Positions 8,685 to 18,224 of a DNA stretch of 64,000 nucleotides are shown here, one piece after another. The translations under genes and the position numbers were made by a program. Every line of letters begins with the position of its first letter. Position 1 is the first letter of the stretch. Source of the DNA: Spirosoma pollinicola. GTDB lineage: Bacteria; Bacteroidota; Bacteroidia; Cytophagales; Spirosomataceae. The DNA lies in contig NZ_CP025096.1 in assembly GCF_002831565.1 (NCBI RefSeq), positions 4,698,501-4,762,500 of the forward strand, read 5' to 3'. Below the pieces are notes generated by a model. That model made no database searches and was not told where the DNA came from. It worked only from the letters and a program-made list of their open reading frames with translations.

Positions 8685-9072
8685 TCAATCCAACCACCTG
8701 CTCAATGGCCCGATCAATATCGGCCCGCTTTCGGTCGGGGGAGTCGAAGCGGTTGAAAGGCCGAAGGTCAAGTACAAAGGTTTCTTCAATTGTTTCCTCG
8801 TCCACAGGCGTATAGAGTTTATAAGCCGTCACTTTCACCGGAATTAGTCCATGCCGGGTCTTGAAGCTGGTCAATAAAAAAGCCAAAAGTGCTTCGACTT
8901 CATCTACCGAAACGCCCTCGGCAGCTACGAACCTGACTTCTGCCTGATTCCGGTCGACAAGCGTTTGCTCTTCAGGCGCAAAATGCCCTTCGCAGCTTGA
9001 AAACGTTCGCACTAGCCCCGTTTTGTTCAGGGCAGTCACCAATGGGCGAATTTTAGGTTCCAGATCGTCCAT
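8680..9072 (-). CDS. Conserved-looking protein of unknown function, 130 residues
   Basis: A soluble, acidic protein. The only striking motif is RTFSSCEGHFAPEE near residue 22; the C-terminal half alternates strand and helix (VRFVAAEG, LLAFLLTSF, FVLDLRPFNRFD). The SSC.GH motif faintly recalls the Tyw3-type tRNA methyltransferases, which begin with a similar SSCSGR, but that is only a resemblance. Its start overlaps the MFS transporter stop by one base, so the two are translationally coupled and may act together. Confidence 0.7.
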   Translation of the reverse strand: MDDLEPKIRPLVTALNKTGLVRTFSSCEGHFAPEEQTLVDRNQAEVRFVAAEGVSVDEVEALLAFLLTSFKTRHGLIPVKVTAYKLYTPVDEETIEETFVLDLRPFNRFDSPDRKRADIDRAIEQVVGLM

Positions 9073-10355
9073 CAGGGTTCGCCGTCAAGTAGTGCTATCT
9101 CATCGGCCTCATTCATTTTCCGCCGATACACCTGTTTAGAATTTCGCCAGAACCAGCCCAGATAAGCCACCGCTACTAACGCCAGCATACCCGACACGGC
9201 AAACGAAGTATCAATACCAGCTTCACCAGCCATGTGATTGTGCAGCCAACCTGAGGCCAGGGCTCCTAAACCAATACCCGCTTCAAGGGCAATATACATG
9301 GTCGCCATAGCGCGTCCGCGTGTTTTTTCGTCGCTCAGATCGGCGGTCCAGGCTGTCACCGTCGGCGAGTTCATCCCCCACGACATGCCATAAAAAACAG
9401 CCGCCGTCCAGAACCAGGTTTGGGAGTCGGTCAGGATCAACATACCCATTGAAATAGCCAGCACAATTGTCGAAATGAATAGAACCGGCACCCGGCCATA
9501 TCGGTCGGAGGTTCGGCTAAACACCAATCGAACCACCAGCGAAGCTATTGTATATACCGTAAAAAACAACCCGTTGTTGGTAATACCCAAGGGATTACTC
9601 AGCTCAGCGATTACGGTCAAAACCACGCCCGACGAGAAGGATTGTAGCAGCAACACGATGAACGGTGGCAGGGCTTGCTTATCAAAGACTTCTGCTTTTT
9701 TCAGGCGTAATAGACTAAACCGAAAGGGTTGCGGACTCACCAGCGTCTCAGGCATTTGTAATAAAATTCCGATGGATAACAGAGCAAAAGCCGATGATGT
9801 CCAGAACATCACATTCATGGAAAAATCATGAGCAAGCCAGCTACCAATCGCTGGCCCAAGAGACATACCCATTGCCGTAAATAACCCCAGTGTACCCATA
9901 GCTTCACCCCGGCGAGTGGCCGGAACAATGTCGGCAACATAGGCCGACGTGGCTGTGGGCTTGGTTCCTGTTGAAAAGCCGTGAATGAGTCGAAGCGTGA
10001 GAAAACCACCGACGGTGAGCAGATAGGGATATAGAAACCCGCAAACGAAGCACACAATAGACCCAAAAGCCATGACCGGAACCCGACCCACTGTGTCGGT
10101 AATTTTTCCGCTGAAGGGTCGGGATAGCCCCGCCGTAAGTGTAAAGAGGGCTATGATGAATCCGATGTACTCTCTACCCCCCAGCTTTGTGAGGTAGGCG
10201 GGCAGTTCAGGAATCATCATCTGAAAACTGGCCGAGAATAGGAAGTTACTAATGCAAAGTAACCAGAACGAAACCGTGTAGAGAGAGGGGCCGCGCGAAG
10301 CCCGGCGGGAAAACAATGAGCGAACGTCCAAAATAACTGGATTTGGTTCGCTCAA
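9072..10355 (-). CDS. Major facilitator superfamily transporter
   Basis: A 427-residue inner-membrane protein with about 12 hydrophobic segments. The MFS loop signature is present after TM2 as GKITDTVGRVPVMAFGS and again in the second half as SRTSDRYGRVPVLFIS, showing the two six-helix halves. The family includes drug/metabolite efflux and arabinose-type exporters; the substrate cannot be read from sequence. The first about 25 residues (Arg-rich RASRGP) are cytoplasmic. Confidence 0.88.
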   Translation of the reverse strand: MSEPNPVILDVRSLFSRRASRGPSLYTVSFWLLCISNFLFSASFQMMIPELPAYLTKLGGREYIGFIIALFTLTAGLSRPFSGKITDTVGRVPVMAFGSIVCFVCGFLYPYLLTVGGFLTLRLIHGFSTGTKPTATSAYVADIVPATRRGEAMGTLGLFTAMGMSLGPAIGSWLAHDFSMNVMFWTSSAFALLSIGILLQMPETLVSPQPFRFSLLRLKKAEVFDKQALPPFIVLLLQSFSSGVVLTVIAELSNPLGITNNGLFFTVYTIASLVVRLVFSRTSDRYGRVPVLFISTIVLAISMGMLILTDSQTWFWTAAVFYGMSWGMNSPTVTAWTADLSDEKTRGRAMATMYIALEAGIGLGALASGWLHNHMAGEAGIDTSFAVSGMLALVAVAYLGWFWRNSKQVYRRKMNEADEIALLDGEP

Positions 10356-10375
10356 ATTTACGATTCATTTCTGGT

Positions 10376-10408
10376 AGACCCATACGGTTTTCGAAACCGT
10401 ACGGGTCT
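10376..10408 (-). terminator. Hairpin downstream of the DUF4440-like lipoprotein gene
   Basis: Arms 10376-10390 and 10394-10408 pair over 15 bases with one G-T wobble and a three-base loop (TCG). It sits seven bases after the stop of the minus-strand gene at 10415 and before the MFS start, so it probably ends the lipoprotein transcript. The T-rich side (ATTTTATCATTT) is on the plus strand, so the hairpin itself, not a U-tract, would do the work. Confidence 0.5.
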
Positions 10409-10414
10409 ATTTTA

Positions 10415-10912
10415 TCATTTCGGTTCCGGCGTGGAGTTGCCGCCATCGAGCACAAAGCGCCACTGGCCGTTTCGCTGGCGTTTCCATACCGTCATATATA
10501 CGCCATAGCTAACTGTCCGCTTCACCGAGTCATCTTTTTTGGTCAGCATCCATTGGCCAAAGGTGTAGCCTAACTCGCCCGACTGAGCTGCATCAGCCTT
10601 GAGCACCTGCCAGGTCAAAACGGAACCATTGGTGGGCAGACGACTCATCTGCGCCCGGAGGGAATCGAAACCAACTGTGGGAGCAGCCCCATCATTTAGT
10701 TTAATAACATCGTCGGCGGCATAGGTTGTAAAAGCCTTCGCCATACCCTGTTTTTCAGACAAAATGCTAAAATTCTGATCGGCTTCGCGAATTTCGTCAA
10801 TGGATTTCTGGCGTGTTGCTGCGGCCGGATTCATAGCCCGGGGGCTTTCAACACGTGTTCGGCAGGATGAAAATAGAGCAATGCCACACAAAAGAGACAA
10901 TACGTACTTCAT
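10415..10912 (-). CDS. Lipoprotein with SnoaL/DUF4440-like fold
   Basis: A 165-residue lipoprotein with lipobox LFSSC (Cys17). The mature part starts with a helix (KSIDEIREADQNFSILSEKQG), then AFTTYAADDVIKLNDGAAPTVGFDSLRAQM and strands ending YMTVWKRQRNGQWRFVLDGGNS. This order, with the closing W+...G.W+...D pattern, is typical of the NTF2-like DUF4440 family. Role unknown; exported and anchored in a membrane. Confidence 0.78.
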   Translation of the reverse strand: MKYVLSLLCGIALFSSCRTRVESPRAMNPAAATRQKSIDEIREADQNFSILSEKQGMAKAFTTYAADDVIKLNDGAAPTVGFDSLRAQMSRLPTNGSVLTWQVLKADAAQSGELGYTFGQWMLTKKDDSVKRTVSYGVYMTVWKRQRNGQWRFVLDGGNSTPEPK

Positions 10913-10934
10913 GTTCGGTAGGTGATTCGTATAG

Positions 10935-10951
10935 TTTTGGCGTAAATTTGC
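10935..10951 (+). promoter_or_regulatory. -7-like element shared with the clpS and alaS upstream regions
   Basis: A TAAATTTG box at 10943-10950 lies inside a 17-base stretch that recurs with one mismatch upstream of clpS (43745) and alaS (52970). A second box, TAGTTTTG, is at 10932-10939. mltG starts 109 bases downstream. No clear -33 box at the usual distance. Confidence 0.3.
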
Positions 10952-11059
10952 GCAATGAATTATGAATGCTGAATGATGCGTATTTAATTATTTTCCACGT
11001 CAATCATCGCGGGTAGGCTAACCCAATCATAATGCAGCCAATAAAATTCATCGTTTATT

Positions 11060-12097
11060 ATGTCTCAAAATTTAAAAATTGCCATCTTCCTCACCGTTTC
11101 CATCCTGCTATCGACCTTTACGTTCTATTTCTGGCAGGTATTTAGAAGTCCGAATCTGCTGGTTCAGGACGATGACAAAACGTTTGCCTTGCTGATTCCT
11201 AAAGGCTCCACATTTGAGTCGGTTATGGATACGCTCAAAACCCACAAGGTCGTCAATGACGAAACATCCTTCCGATTTCTGGCTAAAATGATGAAGTACC
11301 CGGAACTGGTAAAAGAAGGTCGGTATGAAATCAAACCACGCATGGGTAACCGCGAAGCCCTGGTTAAACTGCGAAACGGTAGTCAGGATGCCATGCCTGT
11401 TACCTTTAACAGCATGCGGCAGAAAAGTGACCTCATTCAACGGCTGGGCAGTAAGTTTGAGTTTGGGTCCGATGCCCTTGGCAAGCTCCTCAACGACCCG
11501 GCCACCTGTCAGAAATTCGGGTTCGACACCACGACCATCGTTTGCCTGTTTCTGCCCAATACCTACGAGTTTTTCTGGACTATAAAGCCCGAAGCGTTTC
11601 TGGAACGGATGGGTAGCGAATACAAGAAATTCTGGACGCCCGACCGGCAGGCTAAAGCCAAAGCCCTGGGTCTTACGCAAACCCAGGCTCAGGTGCTTGC
11701 CTCTATTGTAGCTGCCGAAACCAACAAACGGGATGAGCAGCCCCGTGTGGCGGGTGTTTACCTGAACCGCCTGAAACAGGGCATTAAACTCGAAGCCGAC
11801 CCAACGGTGATTTTTGCTCTCCGCGATTTTGGTATTCGTCGTCTCCTCAACAAGCAGTTAACCGTCGACTCTCCCTACAATACCTACCGCTATACCGGGT
11901 TGCCACCGGGACCGATCAACTTACCGGCTCCAGCTACAATCGACGCCGTCCTGAACGCCGAACAGCACGACTACCTATACTTTGTGGTAAATGCCAGTTT
12001 CAATGGCTACCACACCTTCTCGAAAACCCTGACCGAACACCTGGCCAATGCCCGCCTGTATCAGCAGGCCCTCACCCGGATGAAGATCATGAAATAA
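11060..12097 (+). CDS. mltG: Endolytic murein transglycosylase MltG
   Basis: A 345-residue inner-membrane enzyme that cuts nascent glycan strands and is thought to set their length. One N-terminal transmembrane helix (residues about 7-25), a LysM-like region (LLIPKGSTFESVMDTLKTHKVV), then the catalytic YceG domain: LASIVAAETNK with the proposed catalytic Glu220, YLNRLKQGIKLEADPTV, and SPYNTYRYTGLPPGPI. All family signatures are intact and the length is normal. The thioesterase at 12134 follows 36 bases later. Confidence 0.95.
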   Translation: MSQNLKIAIFLTVSILLSTFTFYFWQVFRSPNLLVQDDDKTFALLIPKGSTFESVMDTLKTHKVVNDETSFRFLAKMMKYPELVKEGRYEIKPRMGNREALVKLRNGSQDAMPVTFNSMRQKSDLIQRLGSKFEFGSDALGKLLNDPATCQKFGFDTTTIVCLFLPNTYEFFWTIKPEAFLERMGSEYKKFWTPDRQAKAKALGLTQTQAQVLASIVAAETNKRDEQPRVAGVYLNRLKQGIKLEADPTVIFALRDFGIRRLLNKQLTVDSPYNTYRYTGLPPGPINLPAPATIDAVLNAEQHDYLYFVVNASFNGYHTFSKTLTEHLANARLYQQALTRMKIMK

Positions 12098-12133
12098 AAG
12101 TAAGTCGGTAAGTCAATTGATTACTACCCACCT

Positions 12134-12547
12134 ATGATCACTTACGACGTTAAAGATATCCGGGTTCGGTATTACGATACCGACCAGATGGGTATTGTTT
12201 ATTATGGCAACTATGCCCGATTCTATGAAATTGGCCGGGTAGAAGCGTTACGGGATCTTGGCCTGAGCTACAAAGAAATCGAAGAACATGGCATTTCAAT
12301 GCCGGTTTACGATCTGACTTCCCGGTTCATTCGTCCGGCGAAATACGACGATCTATTGACCATTCGTGTTACGATTCCGCAAATGCCCAAAACACGACTT
12401 ATGTTCGATTACGAGATTTTTAATCAGGATGGGCAACTCCTGAATGCTGGTCAGACAACACTCGTTTTTGTACGGACAGAGACTGGTCGCCCGTGTGCTG
12501 CACCTGTCGAATTGGTTGAAGCCTGCAAACCTTTCTTTGACCAGTAG
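12134..12547 (+). CDS. ybgC: YbgC/4-hydroxybenzoyl-CoA-type acyl-CoA thioesterase
   Basis: A 137-residue hot-dog-fold thioesterase. The active-site motif YYDTDQMGIVYYGNYARFYE is at the start, with Asp17 in the position of the catalytic Asp of YbgC; the rest (SRFIRPAKYDDLLTIRV, then FDYEIFNQDG) follows the family. It hydrolyses acyl-CoA thioesters in the cytoplasm. In other bacteria ybgC is linked to the Tol-Pal genes, which are absent here. Confidence 0.9.
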   Translation: MITYDVKDIRVRYYDTDQMGIVYYGNYARFYEIGRVEALRDLGLSYKEIEEHGISMPVYDLTSRFIRPAKYDDLLTIRVTIPQMPKTRLMFDYEIFNQDGQLLNAGQTTLVFVRTETGRPCAAPVELVEACKPFFDQ

Positions 12548-12641
12548 GTTTAAAAATAAGCATTGATGGCTATAAACGTACCCTTGAGCTGATATCGGCT
12601 CCCTATAGGCCATAACCGATAAATTATTAACGAAGCCCGCT

Positions 12642-13598
12642 ATGTTTGACAAGCTACTGAATGTTAAAGCGTTGCGGAATGCCCGTATCTGGCTACAGGG
12701 TCATCACCCCTTTAATTCCAGAATTACCTGGTACACGTTTTTACAAAAGATGCTTGCTCAAATTACTGATAATAACACGAGTGAGCGAGCTGCGTCTGTT
12801 TCCTATAGCCTTATTCTGGCCGTTTTCCCGACAGTCATATTTTTCTTTACCCTGATTCCCTTTATCACGTTCATTCCGGATCTTGAAGATCAGATAATGG
12901 GTTTCTTTCAGCGGCTGCTGCCGGGCGATACGTTTAGTACGGTCGATACAACCATCCGCGATATCATCAACCGCCCCCGCAGTGGTGTACTATCTTTCGG
13001 CTTCCTGTTGGCTTTATATTCTGCCACGAGTGGCCTGGTAGCGTTAATGCAAGCCTTTAATTCCTCCTATCACTCAGACGAAAGACGCGGTTTTTTCAAG
13101 GTTCGGCTGGTGGCAATTGGTCTGACGTTTACGTTGGCATTCGCGTTGATTCTGGCCGTTGTTGTGTTGATTATTGGCGGCATTATCAGCGATTATCTGC
13201 TCCATTTTGGATTGCTCAACAATGTCATTTTCATTAATCTTCTGGCTATCGGACGCTATCTGGTTGTCTTCGCCGTTTTTGTCGGCGCGGTTTCGGTTAT
13301 CTATCGGTATGGGCCGGATGTCAAAATGAAGTGGGTCTTTATTACGCCTGGTTCTGTAACGGCTTCGTTGCTGATTGTGCTGACAACATTGGGGTTTTCG
13401 TTTTACGTTTCCAATTTTGGTTCGTATAACAAAGTATACGGATCAATTGGCACGCTCATTGCTCTGATGATCTGGATAAACCTGATCGCACTACTCCTTA
13501 TTTTGGGTTTTGAAATGAATGTGGCGCTCTATAATCTCGAAGGTGAAAAAAATCCGAGCGTTGCCGAAAAAACAACAAACGCCACCCCGGAGATTTGA
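12642..13598 (+). CDS. YihY/BrkB family inner-membrane protein
   Basis: A 318-residue protein with six predicted transmembrane helices starting near residue 60. SERAASVSYSLILAVFPTVIFFFTLIPF and the later YRYGPDVKMKWVFITPGSVTAS are the family's conserved blocks. BrkB was once called RNase BN by mistake; the true function is unknown. The short Lys/Glu-rich C-terminus is cytoplasmic. Confidence 0.9.
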   Translation: MFDKLLNVKALRNARIWLQGHHPFNSRITWYTFLQKMLAQITDNNTSERAASVSYSLILAVFPTVIFFFTLIPFITFIPDLEDQIMGFFQRLLPGDTFSTVDTTIRDIINRPRSGVLSFGFLLALYSATSGLVALMQAFNSSYHSDERRGFFKVRLVAIGLTFTLAFALILAVVVLIIGGIISDYLLHFGLLNNVIFINLLAIGRYLVVFAVFVGAVSVIYRYGPDVKMKWVFITPGSVTASLLIVLTTLGFSFYVSNFGSYNKVYGSIGTLIALMIWINLIALLLILGFEMNVALYNLEGEKNPSVAEKTTNATPEI

Positions 13599-13864
13599 GA
13601 TGACGTTTGCAAAACCTAACCCATAAATGTAAAGGCACAATTTCAGGCTAGCAAACTAGTTTGGCAGACCCGAAATGTGTTCTCTTAACACGGGGCAAAA
13701 AACGCGCCAACTCTCTATTTCAAACGAATCATTCATCACCTTTTTACCGTTTGATCAAAATACAGCCAGAGGTAGTAACAAATAGTTTTTACTTTGTGAA
13801 TTCAATTAACTGGCTTTAGTTAGCCAGCACAGCAAGTATCAACTAAATACCATTTATCTTTTTT

Positions 13865-14896
13865 ATGTTTTCTGTCACCGGACAGTTAAACCCTCTGCCG
13901 ATGAGCCCTTACCTCAATCGGATTAAACCTTGGGTAAGTGTCATTTGTACCAACTATAATCAACTGGCTTATCTTGAGCAGGCTCTACAATCGGTTATTG
14001 ATCAGGATTATCCGAATGTTGAATTAATTGTCATTGATAACGGTAGCACCGACGGTTCTGTCGAGCGTATTTTAAGTTTCAACCAGCGTAATCCCACGAT
14101 TCGGTTCATTCGCAATCTTGCTAATCTGGGGTTGAATCGAGCGTTTAATCAGGGATTGGCTCTTGCCGAGGGCCGCTATATAATTGACCTTGCAGCCGAC
14201 GATATACTCCTTCCGGGGCGAATCAGTAAACAGGTTGCCTTGTTTGAGCAATTGGCAGGTCCATATGCTGTCGTATTTTCTAATGCGGCTTATATCGATA
14301 CAACTGGTCGGGAATTTAGGCAGCATTACGATGTTGATGAGCAGGGCCACGCCCGCGCCCGAATTCCATCGGGCAATGTTTTTCAGAAAATACTGGAGTC
14401 GTATTTTATTTGCACACCAACCATGATGATGCGTCGGGATGTGTTGAACGAACTTGGTGGCTACGACGAAACCCTGGCTTATGAAGATTTTGACTTCTGG
14501 GTCCGTTCAGCCCGACTTTACCATTACGCTTATCTGGACGAAGTGCTAACGCTGAAACGCCAATGCCCCGGTTCACTGTCAACCCAGGTGGCATTACCCG
14601 ATAATAATTTACTTCGATCAACATTAGCAGTTTGTAAAAAAGCGTTTGAGCGGTGTACTACTCCCGACGAGTACAGCGCTTTAGCCGGGCGCATTCGTAC
14701 ATTTATCCGCAAAGCTTTTTATGCTGAACAGTTTGATTTAGCACTACAGTTTGGCGATCTACTTCGTCATATCGAGCAACCGGGCCTTTCCAGCTTCCTT
14801 ATTCTGGAATTAAGTCGGCTACATTTTCCAGTCAATGGAATTTACAGGAAGTATCTGCAATGGTGTCCGGCAGGTCAGTCAGCGAAACTGGTTTAG
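13865..14896 (+). CDS. Family 2 glycosyltransferase
   Basis: A 343-residue GT-A enzyme. VSVICTNYNQLAYLEQALQSV opens the nucleotide-sugar domain, VELIVIDNGSTDGS follows, and AADDIL is in the place of the DXD metal site. GGYDETLAYEDFDFW is the acceptor-side motif usual for polysaccharide-type GT2 enzymes. An internal ATG at codon 13 (MSPYLNRIKPW) may be the true start, since the fold begins only there. It is a lone gene with no polysaccharide cluster around it. The 266-base gap before it holds nothing recognisable beyond a six-base stem near 13810. Confidence 0.88.
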   Translation: MFSVTGQLNPLPMSPYLNRIKPWVSVICTNYNQLAYLEQALQSVIDQDYPNVELIVIDNGSTDGSVERILSFNQRNPTIRFIRNLANLGLNRAFNQGLALAEGRYIIDLAADDILLPGRISKQVALFEQLAGPYAVVFSNAAYIDTTGREFRQHYDVDEQGHARARIPSGNVFQKILESYFICTPTMMMRRDVLNELGGYDETLAYEDFDFWVRSARLYHYAYLDEVLTLKRQCPGSLSTQVALPDNNLLRSTLAVCKKAFERCTTPDEYSALAGRIRTFIRKAFYAEQFDLALQFGDLLRHIEQPGLSSFLILELSRLHFPVNGIYRKYLQWCPAGQSAKLV

Positions 14897-14990
14897 GCCG
14901 TTTTTGGTTACTAGTTTATGGTAAACTTGAGGCTGAATTCGCAGAATAATTGCATAGACTCACCGTAAACCAAACCTGTAATCTTTTACT

Positions 14991-15611
14991 ATGGCCGCCG
15001 AATTCATTAAACTGTATCCTAAAAACCCAGATCCGCGTCGAATTGAGCATGTTGTTAATGCCCTCCGCGATGGGGCAGTCATTATTTACCCAACCGATAC
15101 GATTTATGGGATGGGCTGTGATATTCATAACACCCGTGCTGTGGAGCGTGTAGCCCGAATTAAGGGTATTAAGCCGGCAAAGAACGATTTTTCTTTTATC
15201 TGCTACGATCTGAGCCACATTGCCGATTATGCCAGAGTCAGTAATCAGGCATTTAAAGTGATGAAAAGTTTGTTGCCCGGCCCGTTTACGTTTATTCTAC
15301 AAACAACCGGAAACGTGCCTAAATTACTGAATACCAATAAAAAAACAGTTGGTATTCGGATACCCGATAATGATATACCCCGACAGATTGTGCATGTACT
15401 GGGGAACCCGATCATTACTACCTCTATTCGCGATGAAGACGAAATCATCGAGTATTCGACCGATCCGGAATTGATTTTTGAGAAGTTCCAAAACCAGGTC
15501 GATATTGTTATCGATGGTGGGTATGGCGGCAATATCCCGTCTACGATTGTTGACGCTACTGACGACGATTTTTCGATCATACGTCAAGGCCTAGGGGAAT
15601 TAGTCCTTTGA
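14991..15611 (+). CDS. Sua5/YciO/YrdC family protein, YciO subgroup
   Basis: A 206-residue protein with the fold that makes threonylcarbamoyl-AMP from threonine, bicarbonate and ATP for tRNA t6[14 protein letters not shown] and the [17 protein letters not shown] block match YciO better than YrdC/TsaC, and the end ([19 protein letters not shown]) is the family's C-terminus. YciO proteins may not be the cell's main t6A enzyme, so the role is uncertain. The family call is firm. Confidence 0.88.
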   Translation: MAAEFIKLYPKNPDPRRIEHVVNALRDGAVIIYPTDTIYGMGCDIHNTRAVERVARIKGIKPAKNDFSFICYDLSHIADYARVSNQAFKVMKSLLPGPFTFILQTTGNVPKLLNTNKKTVGIRIPDNDIPRQIVHVLGNPIITTSIRDEDEIIEYSTDPELIFEKFQNQVDIVIDGGYGGNIPSTIVDATDDDFSIIRQGLGELVL

Positions 15612-15714
15612 AAGCTTAGGAATTGGTACTATACTTGCACCCTGGGGTTAGCATTCCTTCTCTATGGAATCTGACCCTTTTTTTGTGAATTTTTTAGTAC
15701 TCAACTTGGTCTAT

Positions 15715-16755
15715 ATGCGCTTATCTTTAGCCGCACTACCTGTGCTGGCTCTTTGCCAGCTAACTGGCTGCTCAACTCAATCGAAACAGGAAGATTCGTC
15801 GAAAGTCGGTAAAACGACCGTCGAAACATCAGCTAAAAATCAAGTAACTTCCGCAGCCACTGCTGATTCTTCCGAAAAACCGGCCGCCGTTGCAACATCT
15901 TCTGAGACGAACAAAAACGCTGTATCAACGGGCGATTCCACACTTGATTCGCTGACTTACGCTCCTACCGGTGCACTTTTGCCTAAACACCGCATATTCG
16001 CCTATTACGGTAATCCGCACTCCAAGAAAATGGGGGTATTGGGTAAGTATCCGAAAGAGGAGATGCTGAATCGGTTAGATAAAGAAATTGAGAACTGGCA
16101 AAAAGCAGATCCGGCCACCCCTATTCAGCCTGCCCTGCACCTGGTAGCCATTTCAGCACAGGGATTACCCGGTAAAGATGGCGGTTATCGTATGCGCATG
16201 TCCGATAAAACCATCAAGAAAGTACTGAAGTGGGGTAATGAACACAAAGCCATTGTATTTCTGGACATTCAGCGGGGTCATGCACCACTGGGACCTGAAA
16301 TGGAATTCATGAAAAAGTACCTTAAACTACCCTTCGTTCACCTGGGTATCGATCCCGAATTCTCTATGGTGACGGGTGCGAAACCAGGCTCTAAAATTGG
16401 CTCATATGATGCTGCTGATGTTAATCAGGCCGTGCAGTTTCTGAGCCGTGTCGTGAAGGAGAACAATCTACCTCCTAAGCTGCTGGTCGTTCATCGCTTT
16501 ACTCAGGGAATGATCAAGAACTATAAAAACATTAAACTCGATCCGAATGTCCAAATCATTATGGATATGGATGGCTGGGGACCACCGGTACTCAAAAAAG
16601 ATTCTTACAAAGCGTATATCCAGAAAGAACCCGTCCAATACACCGGCTTCAAACTGTTTTACGACAATGATTTCCGCAAGCCCGGTTCCCGCATTATGAC
16701 TCCTGCCGAAGTACTGGCACTGGACCCAAAACCAATGTACATTCAGTATCAGTAA
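15715..16755 (+). CDS. Uncharacterised lipoprotein with TIM-barrel-like pattern
   Basis: A 346-residue lipoprotein. The ATG at 15715 gives a clean signal peptide with lipobox QLTGC; an upstream in-frame ATG at 15664 would only add a hydrophobic stretch. Residues about 20-80 are a Ser/Thr/Lys-rich linker. The rest has regular strand-helix units with conserved-looking charged ends: IFAYYGNPHSKKMGVLG, IVFLDIQRGH, FVHLGIDPEFSM, LLVVHRFTQGM, IIMDMDGWG and GFKLFYDND. This resembles an uncharacterised family that I also associate with actinobacterial lipoproteins. Acidic residues at strand ends suggest a sugar-active barrel, but no enzyme activity can be named. Its stop codon is the first triplet of the next palindrome. 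Confidence 0.75.
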   Translation: MRLSLAALPVLALCQLTGCSTQSKQEDSSKVGKTTVETSAKNQVTSAATADSSEKPAAVATSSETNKNAVSTGDSTLDSLTYAPTGALLPKHRIFAYYGNPHSKKMGVLGKYPKEEMLNRLDKEIENWQKADPATPIQPALHLVAISAQGLPGKDGGYRMRMSDKTIKKVLKWGNEHKAIVFLDIQRGHAPLGPEMEFMKKYLKLPFVHLGIDPEFSMVTGAKPGSKIGSYDAADVNQAVQFLSRVVKENNLPPKLLVVHRFTQGMIKNYKNIKLDPNVQIIMDMDGWGPPVLKKDSYKAYIQKEPVQYTGFKLFYDNDFRKPGSRIMTPAEVLALDPKPMYIQYQ

Positions 16756-16868
16756 TTAGATAATGAAAAGTTAACAATGAAGAGTGAATAATGAATAATA
16801 GATAATGCTTATAATCAGATACTTATTCATTATTCACTCTTCATTGTTAACTTTTCATTATCTAATTA
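16753..16868. repeat. AT-rich perfect palindrome, 46-bp arms, spanning both stop codons
   Basis: Arms 16753-16798 and 16823-16868 are exact reverse complements with a 24-base loop. The left arm starts with the TAA of the lipoprotein gene, and the right arm contains the stop (16862-16864) of the convergent lepB. The arm is built of AATGAATAATGAA-like units. Confidence 0.92.
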
Positions 16869-18031
16869 ATCAATCGCCCTACCCGACTCCAGCGGATTTT
16901 GTGCCAGATATCGGCAGGTACAGGGTCGAGTGACATCCACACAAAAACAGCTTTTCCCACAATATGGTCTTCCGGCACGAAGCCCCAATAGCGTGAGTCC
17001 TCCGAATTATGACGATTATCGCCCATCATGAAGTAATAGTCCAGCTTAAAGGTATAGTTCGCTATTGATTGTCCATCTATTCGAATGCTGGTCGGCGTTA
17101 ATTCTACCTTTTTGTTATCTTCATATCGCTCAATAAGAGGACCATACAAAGCAATTGTTTGTTTGTTAATTGGGATAGTTGTGCCTTTCTTAGGCACATT
17201 CAGCGGGCCAAAATTATCCTGATTCCAATTGTATGCAGAGCTTCCGTAGATACGGGCATCGGGTTGACCAGCTTGATCAGCTATAGGGTCAATGCCTTTG
17301 ATCCAATCAAAACTCCGGAATTTATTGATTACATCCAGCGTCGTATTCACTCGATAGCCAACCAGAAACGACGTTTTGGTTGAGTCATTATACGCTTCCA
17401 GAGGCTGCCAGTTAATAAACGGACCTTCTTCCGATTTAAAGTCATTAACGATATCGTATTTACGAAAAAATCGTTCATCGAGTACCTCGGTCGTTTTAAT
17501 GAAGTAGCTGGTTTCTGATCGGGTCGGCACAGGCAGAACCTTACCGTTTATATACACCTGCTCCTGCCGGATTTCCAGAACATCTCCTGGAATACCAATG
17601 CATCGTTTAATGAAATTGGTCTTTAAATCGGTTGGATACGCCGGTTCATTTGGCTTTGCGGGTGGGTAATTGAATACAACAACATCGCCATTTTTCACAT
17701 GCGTAAAACCGGGTAGCCGAAATGAAGGCAATTGAATAGCCGTACTATAAGACGGAATGTTTGTACCCCAAATTTTCTGATGTGTAAGGGGCACCTGCAA
17801 TGGTGTTTTAGGGGTGCGAATGCCATAATGAAGCTTACTGACGAACAGAAAATCGCCTACCATCAAGCTATTTTCCATAGAGGGCGTGGGAATTGCATAC
17901 GCTTCAACGGTCAGGAAACGGATAAGCGTTGCGGCTATTACGGCAAAGAAAATAGAATCGAGCCATTCCCGCAGGGGCGATTTTCTGGGTTTTAACGGCT
18001 TCCTGGCCGTCAAAGTTTTCTTCCTGAACAT
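16862..18031 (-). CDS. lepB: Signal peptidase I
   Basis: A 389-residue inner-membrane serine protease that removes Sec signal peptides. After a basic head (ARKPLKPRK) comes one membrane helix (residues about 24-42), the catalytic Ser51 in PTPSMENSL, then box D with the general base Lys142 (KRCIGIPGDVLEI) and box E YFMMGDNRHNSEDSRYWGFVP. Between boxes D and E is an insertion of about 130 residues, which makes it much longer than Gram-positive enzymes and is usual in Bacteroidota. The product would process the many exported proteins here. Confidence 0.96.
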   Translation of the reverse strand: MFRKKTLTARKPLKPRKSPLREWLDSIFFAVIAATLIRFLTVEAYAIPTPSMENSLMVGDFLFVSKLHYGIRTPKTPLQVPLTHQKIWGTNIPSYSTAIQLPSFRLPGFTHVKNGDVVVFNYPPAKPNEPAYPTDLKTNFIKRCIGIPGDVLEIRQEQVYINGKVLPVPTRSETSYFIKTTEVLDERFFRKYDIVNDFKSEEGPFINWQPLEAYNDSTKTSFLVGYRVNTTLDVINKFRSFDWIKGIDPIADQAGQPDARIYGSSAYNWNQDNFGPLNVPKKGTTIPINKQTIALYGPLIERYEDNKKVELTPTSIRIDGQSIANYTFKLDYYFMMGDNRHNSEDSRYWGFVPEDHIVGKAVFVWMSLDPVPADIWHKIRWSRVGRLIN

Positions 18032-18224
18032 AGTATAAACCGATAAGAATGATATAAATAGTTCATCATGATCTCAAGATGCCTACCTAACAAAGGGAAA
18101 TATATGTAGCACTATCTAAAGTGACAGTCTATTTTACAGAAACGGTCTTATACGTTGCTGAATAGTATGCTTGACCTACTGAACTACTAGTATGTATATC
18201 TATTTTCTATCAGACAATCAGCAG

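Noticed and set aside
11108..11680. 190-codon frame on the minus strand
   Set aside because: Antisense of mltG; the mltG protein shows all family motifs and no spacer for a second gene.
16758..16862. CRISPR-like repeats
   Set aside because: The repeated units form one hairpin only; there are no regularly spaced direct repeats with unique spacers, and no cas gene in the window.
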